Positions 43,712-52,100 of a DNA stretch of 64,000 nucleotides are shown here, piece after piece. Every line of letters starts with the position of its first letter. Position 1 is the first letter of the stretch. The stretch comes from Arcobacter acticola (GTDB lineage: Bacteria; Campylobacterota; Campylobacteria; Campylobacterales; Arcobacteraceae), in the NCBI RefSeq assembly GCF_013177675.1, contig NZ_CP042652.1, positions 1,674,001-1,738,000 of the forward strand. The letters run 5' to 3'. The translations under genes were made by a program, and so were the position numbers. Under the pieces are notes generated by a model that was given only the letters and a program-made list of their open reading frames with translations, was not told the DNA's origin and did not search any database.

Positions 43712-43948
43712 TTACAATTCATCAAGGTTTGGCAATCCAAAACCTCGAATAGTTTTAAACTCTATTTCCAAACCCAAACTAGCAAGTATAATATCCAAAG
43801 TTTTAACAAATGTATTTCCCAACTCCCCACGCTCAACTTTTCCTAATGTTACTCTGCTGATGCCACATTTAGTGGCTAATTGTTCTTGAGTTAGTTTTTT
43901 TGCTTTTCTCAATGTTTTAATATTTTCACCAATTTCATATAATTTCAA
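43712..43948 (-). CDS. Xre-family DNA-binding regulator
   Basis: A 78-residue protein with a Xre helix-turn-helix: IGENIKTLRKAKKLTQEQLATKCGISRVTLGKVERGE (given here in part), then a short tail ending in FGLPNLDEL. The start is the TTG at 43948: AAAGGAG lies seven bases upstream and the following residues KLYEIGENI match family N-termini, whereas the ATG farther up lacks a site. A 9-bp dyad sits just upstream, a likely self-operator. It precedes the ATPase gene and probably controls it; it could also be an antitoxin. Confidence 0.75.
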   Translation of the reverse strand: MKLYEIGENIKTLRKAKKLTQEQLATKCGISRVTLGKVERGELGNTFVKTLDIILASLGLEIEFKTIRGFGLPNLDEL

Positions 43949-43968
43949 AACTAAACTCCTTTTATTTA

Positions 43969-43992
43969 AAATGATAATTTTACTTATCATTT
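43969..43992. promoter_or_regulatory. Dyad AAATGATAA-N6-TTATCATTT upstream of the Xre gene
   Basis: A perfect 9-bp inverted repeat with a six-base spacer, 20 bases upstream of the start of the Xre gene. A further half-site TTATCATTT recurs near 44025-44035. Size and position suit a Xre dimer operator. Confidence 0.62.
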
Positions 43993-44056
43993 AAAGCTAT
44001 TTTATTAAAAATATAAATTAACTTTATCATTTTAAAAATATTTTCTACTCTTTTTT

Positions 44057-45196
44057 TTATGTCCATTTTTCAATTAAATTATCAATAAATTCTGACAAAT
44101 GTTCATCTTTTTTATAAGTTTTTGCTTCTTCTATAATTTTATCTCTTGCTTTTAAACATATTTCATAAAGCTCTTTAACCTCTTTTGTTGTTAAATCACA
44201 AAATTCTATACCAAATCTTAAAAGTTGTTTTTCTTTACACCATTTTTTACTCCCTAAAAGATGAAGCGCTGGAATATCATTTTTAATATACACTGTTGTA
44301 GTTACTACATCATAAGCAGGAGCTAATTTGATATTTGAAATATCATCATAAATTAAGCCAAAGTTTTTAAGATGTGCATCTCCATTTTTTAATAAAAAAT
44401 TTATAACTATCATTTTAAAGAAGTTTTCTAAAGACTCTTTTTTATATTTTGGAGATACAAAAGTTTTTATAGTTTTTGCTATTTGTTCATAAGTTCCTTC
44501 GTATTTATCATCACGATTTTTCCCAAAAAGTACACACATATCTTCAAAACCTAAATAAGTATTGTCCTCTTTTATATCAAATCTTTTCATAATAAAAAGC
44601 TTTCTATCTTGTGATAAATAAAACTCAGGAACACAAATATTTGCCTTTTGAACTACTCTCATACACAAGTATTCATTAAGTGCAAGTTCTGGATAATCTT
44701 CTCCCCAAGATTTTACAATATAATCTTCAAGTTTTAAGGTAGCTTTATTTTCTATTTGAGCTAACACCTTTGGTTGAACTCCTGAAATTGGTGAATTTAA
44801 AGCAAACCTAGATACCAATTCATCAAATAGTTTTTCATTTGAAGAGTGAAGTAAATCATCTAAAACAAGAGGTTTTAACTCTACTTTTAAATCTTGTTCA
44901 TAAGAGACTCTTCCTTTTATACTTGGTGACATAAGTTTTAATAAACCGAAATCATCAGTTTTTGTGAATTTTGAAAAGTGTTTTTTGATTATAGATAATA
45001 AGTAACCCTCAGGTAAGTGCATTTCAAATAGAGGATGAAGATTTTTACTATTCCAAGATTTAGTACGAACTGGCATAGTAAGTGAAATAAAATCTTTTTT
45101 ATCTTCTGTTTTGTAAGAAAATATATATTCATTTTCTTCAAATGATAAAACACCTGATATTTTAGAATCAACCTTTACAGTTAAAAAATCATTCAT
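44057..45196 (-). CDS. hipA: HipA-family serine/threonine kinase toxin
   Basis: A 379-residue HipA-like kinase. The N-terminal subdomain is followed by the phosphate-binding SGVQPKV (about 136-142) and LPEGY motif near 62-66, FIMKRFD, the catalytic NGDAHLKNFGL near 270-280 and the metal-binding APAYDVV near 293. HipA kinases phosphorylate translation factors such as GltX and cause growth arrest. It overlaps its HipB-like gene by eight bases. It is somewhat shorter than E. coli HipA (440) but has every active-site element. Confidence 0.9.
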   Translation of the reverse strand: MNDFLTVKVDSKISGVLSFEENEYIFSYKTEDKKDFISLTMPVRTKSWNSKNLHPLFEMHLPEGYLLSIIKKHFSKFTKTDDFGLLKLMSPSIKGRVSYEQDLKVELKPLVLDDLLHSSNEKLFDELVSRFALNSPISGVQPKVLAQIENKATLKLEDYIVKSWGEDYPELALNEYLCMRVVQKANICVPEFYLSQDRKLFIMKRFDIKEDNTYLGFEDMCVLFGKNRDDKYEGTYEQIAKTIKTFVSPKYKKESLENFFKMIVINFLLKNGDAHLKNFGLIYDDISNIKLAPAYDVVTTTVYIKNDIPALHLLGSKKWCKEKQLLRFGIEFCDLTTKEVKELYEICLKARDKIIEEAKTYKKDEHLSEFIDNLIEKWT

Positions 45197-45437
45197 TTCT
45201 CAAATCCTCTAAAGTAGGAAATAGACTTTTTTGTTTTATACAAAACTCATAACCCAAATAATCAAGTATTTGCATAACTTTTTTTATCCCAACATCCACG
45301 CCTCTTCCATTTTCCAATGAAGAAAGTGTCGCTCGTGAGATTTTTAAATCATCACAAATCTTTGATTGTGATATAGAGTTTTCTTTTCTATATTTTTTTA
45401 TTTCTAAGCCCAGTTCTTTTAAATCCATTTTTATCAC
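45189..45437 (-). CDS. hipB: HipB-like Xre-family antitoxin
   Basis: An 82-residue Xre-type DNA-binding protein (NSISQSKICDDLKISRATLSSLENGRGVDVG, in part) with a hydrophobic C-terminus. It is upstream of, and overlaps, the hipA gene, the normal order. Starts are possible at GTG 45437 or at ATG 45428; neither has a strong ribosome site. It would neutralise HipA and repress the operon. Confidence 0.85.
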   Translation of the reverse strand: MIKMDLKELGLEIKKYRKENSISQSKICDDLKISRATLSSLENGRGVDVGIKKVMQILDYLGYEFCIKQKSLFPTLEDLRNE

Positions 45438-45501
45438 TTTTGTAAAATATATTAGACATTTTATAATTTTATTTATGTATTGTCAAATATAATAGATAAT
45501 A

Positions 45502-46420
45502 TTAGAATGTTCGTTCCATACTAGTATAATATGATAAAGGATTTTTTTCCTTATTAAAACTATCAATTAAAGGAGAAACTATGCTTGAACTAAAACCAAT
45601 TGCACTACCAATATAGCCTCCACCATAATATCCTCCAACCGTACTAACAATTGGAATAATAATTCTTTCAATTAATGGTTTCTTCCAACTACTACTTATT
45701 GCTTCATTTAATTCTTTTATTTCTTCATTAAACTTTGATTTTTCTAATTCAAATCTATCTTTTCTTGTTTTCTCATCTTGATTTATTATATTTAAAGTTA
45801 TTTCTTCAATCCTATTTCTATAACCTTATAATTAAAGGAGCATGTTTTTCTTTAAATTTAAGAATTTTATCTATTGATATTTTATCAACATTAGGTAAAG
45901 GCATACAAAAAGATAAAACATCTTCTCTTATTCTCTCTTTTTCAATATTTTGAGGTAAAGAATCTGTTATTGTAGTAGCATTTAAATCTGGTATTTTAGA
46001 TAATTCTTCTGCTAACATTTTCATAAAAATAAAAGCTAACTCACTATTCATTTTAAACCATGGGTAGGAAAATTCTTTAGAATCAATTAATCCTAGTTCA
46101 GTTAATTCATGAGATAAATTACCAATTTTTTCAATATGTATTCTAGTTTTAGCAGTATTACGAGGAGTAAACTTTTTCGCTATTTTTAAAAATTTTGACT
46201 GAAAAATAGATAAATCATACTTAGATGGTTCTACTAGTTTAAGTAATCCTGCTGAAATCAAATTTTGAGTTAAAGGCTCTAATTCATCCTTTGAATCTTC
46301 AACTTGAGAAGGTATTATCGAAGATATACTATCCCAATACAATAATTTTTCTAAAAGCCATTTTGATTTAGGTGGGTTTATATAAGGATAATATAAAGCA
46401 TTATTTTTCATTTTATTCAT
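45502..46420 (-). pseudogene. DUF6236-family gene with a frameshift
   Basis: The first part, 200 residues from ATG 46420, begins NNALYYPYINPPKSKWLLEKLLYWD, as in DUF6236 proteins, and stops at 45818-45820 (TAG). Just before that stop the frame changes: from about 45820 a second frame runs without stops to TAA at 45502, giving about 105 further residues. They include a coiled-coil EKTRKDRFELEKSKFNEEI and a glycine-rich apolar segment (PIVSTVGGYYGGGYIGSAIG) that could lie in a membrane. One extra base near 45820-45830 explains both. It may be a mutation, a sequencing error or programmed frameshifting; no slippery heptamer is obvious. The full protein would be about 305 residues. Confidence 0.75.
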
Positions 46421-46478
46421 TTATTTTGATATTATATAGCCTATATTTTTATTTATTATATCTATAAATATTATCTAA

Positions 46479-46772
46479 TTATAAAATTCTTTTCCCAAAC
46501 TCATCAATATGCTTCTTCAACTCCAAATTATCAAGATTATCATAAATCACGACATCAAAAAAATAAGGTAAATTTGTATCTTCTTCAAGGGTGAATTTTA
46601 GTTTTGAAAGAGTATTTATATCAACATTACCTTTTATAGCAAGGTCAATATCAGATGATGGTCTATGCTTACCCAAAGCACGTGAGCCAAAAAGTATGAC
46701 CTCTTTTATATTATCAAACTTTTTGAATACTTCTTTTAGGATTTCTAGTTCTTTTTGGCTAAGTCCTATCAT
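46479..46772 (-). CDS. MNT nucleotidyltransferase (antitoxin-type) of HEPN/MNT pair 1
   Basis: A 97-residue minimal nucleotidyltransferase: EVILFGSRALGKHRPSSDIDLAIKG holds GS-x10-DxD. Such proteins AMPylate the partner HEPN toxin. It overlaps the HEPN gene by four bases and lies downstream of it. It is close in type to H. influenzae HI0073. Confidence 0.88.
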   Translation of the reverse strand: MIGLSQKELEILKEVFKKFDNIKEVILFGSRALGKHRPSSDIDLAIKGNVDINTLSKLKFTLEEDTNLPYFFDVVIYDNLDNLELKKHIDEFGKRIL

Positions 46773-47167
46773 AATTTTTTCTTTAAAACTTCTTTTAAAT
46801 CATCTAAAATAGGATAATATGTATGAATAATCAACTCTTCTAGTTCATCAAGAATTTTATCATCATAAGTGTGAGATGCAAGATTTCTTTTCTCAAGAGC
46901 TTCTAGCCATAAAGTTCCATTTTCAATCAAACCATATTCAAAAGCTGTTTTTATGCTATCTCTTGGACTTTTTACTTCATATCCCTCAGCAGTTAAAAAA
47001 TCTTTCATTACTTTCCAAGACAGTTCAAATGTAACTTCAAAAAACTGTATTAATCCTGCTTTTTCTATGTCATTTAAATCCTCTTTTTCAACAGTAGTTT
47101 TTAAATGCCCTAAAGATTTTTCATAATTTGTAAATCTTTGTCTACATCTTGTTAAGTTATCTTCCAT
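46769..47167 (-). CDS. HEPN-type nucleotidyltransferase substrate-binding protein (HI0074 family), pair 1
   Basis: A 132-residue all-helical protein of the HI0074 family: FFEVTFELSWKVMKDFL and the RNLASHTY segment, which satisfies the Rx4HxY RNase motif of HEPN toxins. It is upstream of its MNT gene, with a four-base overlap. It stands 47 bases downstream of the second pair. Confidence 0.88.
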   Translation of the reverse strand: MEDNLTRCRQRFTNYEKSLGHLKTTVEKEDLNDIEKAGLIQFFEVTFELSWKVMKDFLTAEGYEVKSPRDSIKTAFEYGLIENGTLWLEALEKRNLASHTYDDKILDELEELIIHTYYPILDDLKEVLKKKL

Positions 47168-47214
47168 TTTTTAATCCTTTTCTAAAACTTCGCTATACAG
47201 CAAAACATCATCAT

Positions 47215-47631
47215 TTATTTCAAATAATGCAATTCTTCATAATATTGAGTTTTTAATGCTTCTTTTATATAAAGCTCACTATTTTCAATTTTAGGTAACA
47301 TTTCTATTAATAAAATTTTTAAAGTAGGTAGATAATCTTTTATAATTTCCCATACCATTGATTCATCAATTCCTCGATAGTTATGAGAAACCTTATCTCT
47401 CATAGCTGATAGGTTTTTCCAATTGATTTTATTTGATGTTTTTAGCTCTTCATCTATTTTTTTATTTTCTTCACCTATTGCTATTAGTAAGTTTACACTT
47501 GCATTAAAATTTAATTGTTTATTTGCTAAATAAAACTTTTCTTCATTTTCAAAATCAGCAGAATATATAAAAATCTTTTCAATTGCTTCAAGCATTGTAA
47601 GTATGTATAATACATTTTTACTATCAAACAT
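47215..47631 (-). CDS. hepT: HepT-like HEPN toxin (DUF86), pair 2
   Basis: A 138-residue helical HEPN protein. AMRDKVSHNYRGID contains Rx4HxY with the C-terminal Tyr-Arg-Gly-Ile-Asp block of HepT toxins. HepT cuts tRNA or mRNA and is silenced when its partner AMPylates a tyrosine. It overlaps the mntA-like gene by eight bases and follows it. Confidence 0.88.
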   Translation of the reverse strand: MFDSKNVLYILTMLEAIEKIFIYSADFENEEKFYLANKQLNFNASVNLLIAIGEENKKIDEELKTSNKINWKNLSAMRDKVSHNYRGIDESMVWEIIKDYLPTLKILLIEMLPKIENSELYIKEALKTQYYEELHYLK

Positions 47632-47908
47632 ATATAAAATCTTTTTGTGAGTGTAGTTTAATAAGTGGATTAAATTTTTTATAATTGATTAAATCAATTT
47701 TAGCATTAAATATAATTTCTAGTTCATTTTCTAGTTTTAAATAACTTTCAAAATTCAATCTTGTTTTATCATCTTCAATATAGGCTATATCTATATCACT
47801 ATTAGTTGTATTTGTTGCAGAAGAAACTGAACCAAATAATATAAAGTTTTTTAAATGATATGAAGCTTTTTTACTTTTAAGCACTTTTAATATCTCTTCT
47901 TTATTCAT
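47624..47908 (-). CDS. mntA: MntA-like nucleotidyltransferase antitoxin, pair 2
   Basis: A 94-residue minimal nucleotidyltransferase, FILFGSVSSATNTTNSDIDIAYI, which has GS-x10-DxD. It comes first in its operon, before hepT, the order of the Shewanella HepT/MntA system. It has a normal ATG behind a weak ribosome site, with the dapE gene to its right. Confidence 0.88.
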   Translation of the reverse strand: MNKEEILKVLKSKKASYHLKNFILFGSVSSATNTTNSDIDIAYIEDDKTRLNFESYLKLENELEIIFNAKIDLINYKKFNPLIKLHSQKDFIYV

Positions 47909-47972
47909 TTTAGTCAGATTCCTTTCTATTTTTTTATCTATTATAACACAAGAATTTATAATTTATATTCTA

Positions 47973-49073
47973 TTAAAACTTCCGAATCAAATCCTCAAAA
48001 ACAGCAGTCAATCCCTCTACTTCTTTAACAGTAGTTCTCTCACCAGTACTATGAATAGTGTCATTTATCACACCAAATTCGATAGCTTCGATTCCAAATG
48101 CTCCAAAATATCTGGCATCACTTGTTCCACCGTGTGTTGAGTGTTTTGTAGTAATTCCAAGAACTTCTTTGATTGAAGTTTCCATAGCTTTTACCACTTT
48201 TGATTCTTTATTTGTCACAAAAGGGAAAGAACCTTGTGTTGTTCTAAAATCGTATTTTAATCCTTCTAAGTTTTTATTTATAAACTCTTCTACAGATTCT
48301 CTTGTTGTATTTGTTGAGTTTCGCACGTTGAACATTAGTTTTAGTTCATTTGGTGTTACATTTGTAACTTCCATTCCACCTCTTATATCTGTGATTACCA
48401 TTTTAGAAGGTGCGAAATATTCATCTCCATTATCAAGATTGTGTCCTGCTATTTGAGGTAATACATGAGCAAAGTTATGTACTGGATTTATACATTTTTC
48501 TGGATATGCTGCGTGTCCTTGTTTTCCTTTTATAGTGATATATCCATTTATACTTCCACGTCTTCCTACTTTTATCGCATCACCAAAAACCTCTTCACAA
48601 GTTGGTTCTGCTACAACTGCATAATTTGGTATAAAGTCTATTTCTCTTAGGTGTTCTAACATCTTGATAGTTCCGTAAGTTCCCTCACCTTCTTCATCAC
48701 TTGTCATCAAAATACTTAGTATTCCATCAAAATTTTTTGCGTGTTTACAAGCGTACAAATATGCAGCAACTCCACTTTTCATATCTTGTGTTCCACGTGC
48801 TGTTATAACTCCATCTACGATTTCAGCTGCAAATGGATCTATTTCCCAGTTACTTCCTACAGGAACAACATCGATATGACCAGCAAAACATAGATGTTGA
48901 GAATTTTCATTGAATTTTTTATAATAAAATCTATTTTTCACTCCTTCCATATCGAATTTTATGCAAGTCCATGTATCACCTAAGTACTCTTCTATAAAGT
49001 CAAATGCTCCATCATCGTCTGGAGTAATTGATTTAAATCTTAATAATTTTTGAAATAATTCTATAATAGTCAT
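47973..49073 (-). CDS. dapE: Succinyl-diaminopimelate desuccinylase
   Basis: A 366-residue M20-family zinc amidohydrolase of lysine and peptidoglycan-diaminopimelate synthesis; it removes succinate from N-succinyl-LL-DAP. Metal-site motifs are FAGHIDVVPVG, RGTQDMKSGVAAYL, TSDEEGEGTYGT, VAEPTCEE and the late GGTSDARYFG. The length is typical (about 375). It marks the return to housekeeping genes right of the accessory island. It is divergent from the DUF748 gene. Confidence 0.95.
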   Translation of the reverse strand: MTIIELFQKLLRFKSITPDDDGAFDFIEEYLGDTWTCIKFDMEGVKNRFYYKKFNENSQHLCFAGHIDVVPVGSNWEIDPFAAEIVDGVITARGTQDMKSGVAAYLYACKHAKNFDGILSILMTSDEEGEGTYGTIKMLEHLREIDFIPNYAVVAEPTCEEVFGDAIKVGRRGSINGYITIKGKQGHAAYPEKCINPVHNFAHVLPQIAGHNLDNGDEYFAPSKMVITDIRGGMEVTNVTPNELKLMFNVRNSTNTTRESVEEFINKNLEGLKYDFRTTQGSFPFVTNKESKVVKAMETSIKEVLGITTKHSTHGGTSDARYFGAFGIEAIEFGVINDTIHSTGERTTVKEVEGLTAVFEDLIRKF

Positions 49074-49174
49074 TTTTATGTATCCTTTTTGTAACTAGAA
49101 TTTTATCTAACTTAGCTTTATTTTGTTATAATAATTAAAATTTACACTTGTTATTTACAAAAAAAGGATCCTTT

Positions 49175-52100
49175 ATGGGAAAACTAGAGAAATCATTTTA
49201 TTGGCTTTGCTTTGTATTAGCTATTTATATAACCATAGGATTTAAGATTATCCCTACTGTTTTAGAAGACCAATTAGTAAAAAACTTAGATGAAAATCTT
49301 ACACAAAAAACAACTCTTGAAAAAATCGAATTTAATCCATTTACTTTCAACCTAAAAATTCATAATTTTAAATTAAGTGATTCAAATAATGAGCCTACAA
49401 TTTCATTTAAAGAGTTTGCAGTAGATTTTGGAGTATTAAAATCAATAGAAAATCTAAATGTAAGCTTTGAAAATGTTTCATTATTAGATGCTATAATTAA
49501 CGTTATTGAAGAAAAAGATGGTCAAATAAACTTAACAAAACTTGTAAAACCTCAAGAAGAGCAAGAGGAAGTAAAAGAAGAAGATCCAAATTCAAAATTG
49601 TTAGACTTCTTAATTTCTAAAATAACTTTAGAAAATGCAAATATAAACTACATAAATCAAGAAGAAAATCCATATAGTTTGAGTTTGAAAAATATAAATT
49701 ATACCCTTTATGATTTAGGAACATTCAATGATATTCTTTCTTCAAATGATTTAAAACTTAAATTAAATGACAATACAAATATCACTATTGGTGGAGCTTT
49801 TAAACTTGAGCCATTTAGAGGTTATGGAAAAATTTTAATTGAAGATTTAAGATTAAAAGAACTTTTAACTTATAAAAAAGATATATTAAATTTTGATTTA
49901 GATGAAAATGCAAATCTAAATTTACAACTAAACTATGACTTTCATTCAAATAAAGATTTCGCTTTAAATATAAATAGTGATAGATTTGAATTTAATAATA
50001 TAAATTTAAAACAAAATGAAACTGATATTTTAAATCTTGCAAAATTAGATATCAAAACTTTTGTTTTTAACTTAGATAGACAAAACATCAGAATAGAAGA
50101 TGTAAACTTTGATGCTCTAAAAGCAAATATGATTACAAATAAAGATGGATTAAATTTTGCAAATCTAATCAAAGAAGAAAAAAAAGATAGTGAAACAAAA
50201 GTATCTGATGAACAAGTAGCAAAAGTTGAAGAAAAAAAATCAACAGAAGATAAAACTGTTTCAAAAGAATTAGAAGTAGAAATAAAAGGCGCAGAAGTTG
50301 AAGCTTCAAAAGCGTGGAATATTAGTCTTGCTAATGTAAAAATAAACAATAGTGATTTTATTTTTGATGATAAAGTAAATAACAGTATTGCTCAAACAAA
50401 AGCTTTTAATATAAGTCTTGATAGTTTAAAAATCAAAGATTCAGATATTGATTTAAGTTCATTAAAACTAGCAAATCCAAACCTAAGTTATAATGATAAT
50501 AAAAATAAATTATCAATTAACTCTAAAAATGCAAATATAAATCTTGATAAATTAACTCTTAAACAAAATATCCTAGATATCAATAAAATAGAGATTACAA
50601 AAGACAACTTTTCTTTAGATGATAAAAAAGCTAATTTTTCTTTAGCTACAAAGAAAACAGATATTGCATTAAATAGTCTAAAAATAGATAATGGTAAAAC
50701 ATCACTAAACTCAATTACACTTAAAACACCTGGTTTAGATTTTAATGATAACAACTCTAAAATGAGTGTTAAAACTCCAAATGTCGATATCAACGTAAAT
50801 AATCTAATAGTAGATAACTCAAAAACTTCTATTGCTTCTATTGCACTAAAAATGCCAAGTATTGTATATGATGATACAAAATCTAATATGAGTGTTAAAA
50901 CATCTACTGTAGATCTTGGTATAAATACCTTAACTATTCAAGATGCAAAAACTTCTATAAAATCAATAAGTTTAAAAACACCTAGTTTAGATTTTGATGA
51001 TAAACAATCTAAAATGAGCGTTTCAACAGCAAAGATAGATCTTGATGTAAATGCCTTGGCAATTGAAGGCGCTAAAACTTCTATTAACTCTATAAATTTA
51101 AAAACACCTAATATAGATTTTGATGATGAAAAAGCTAAGATGAATGTTAAAACTTCTAATATAAATTTGGATTTAGATTCATTTTCTATAAATGATTCAA
51201 AGATTTTACTAAAAGAAATCACTCTATTAAAACCTTCTGTAAAGTTTGTTGATAATACTAATAATCTAAAAATTGATGCAAACAATATGGAACTTTATGT
51301 TTCTAATATCTCAAAAATAAATGATAAATTAGTAATAGATTCAGTAAAACTAATAGAGCCAGATCTTGATTTTTTAGATACAAGTAGCAATACAAAAATT
51401 GAAGCAAAAAAAATAGATCTACAAATCAAGAAACTATCAAATAGTAATGCTGGATTTAAAATCGAAAAAACAGATTTAAACAATCCAAATATTGCTATAA
51501 CTCTTCCAAAAACAGCGGCTACAAAACCTAGTACAAAAGAAGTAACAAATCAAAAAGTTGTAAGTAAAAGTAAAGATGATTCAGCTCAAACAAAAATAAA
51601 TATAGGACCTGTAAATATAAATAATGCAGTTTTCTCTTTTGAAGATAAAAACTTACCAGTTCCATTTAAAACTGTAGTTACAAAATTAAATGGAAAAATA
51701 TCTGAATTTAAAAATACAGAATCAAGTACAAGTACACTAAATGTAAATGGTACTGTTGATAAATATGGTGTTGCAAAAATTACGGGAATCGTACATCCAA
51801 ATAATATCAAAGTATTAACAGATATAAATATGATTTTTAACAATATTGCAATGTCAAACTTCACTCCATATACTGGAAAATTTGTTGGGAGAGAAATAAA
51901 AAGTGGTAAGTTAGATATGGATTTAAAATATAACATTGAAAAATCAAATCTTGATGCTAAAAACAATATCACTATTTCTAAATTAGAATTAGGAAACTCA
52001 GTTCAAAGTCCTGATGCTGTTTCTTTACCTTTGGATGTAGCAGTAACACTTCTTAAAAATTCACAAGGAATTATCGATATTAAACTTCCTGTTTCTGGAA

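Noticed and set aside
45735-45953. A rightward open frame at the end of the DUF6236 gene
   Set aside because: The minus strand is coding here in two consecutive frames; the rightward frame is hydrophobic noise without a ribosome site.
48058-48650. Rightward open frames inside dapE
   Set aside because: dapE is unambiguous on the other strand and has all its metal-site motifs; these are antisense shadows.
49942-51972. Several open frames on the minus strand inside the DUF748 gene
   Set aside because: They mirror the low-complexity repeat sequence of the true gene, lack ribosome sites and encode no recognisable domain.
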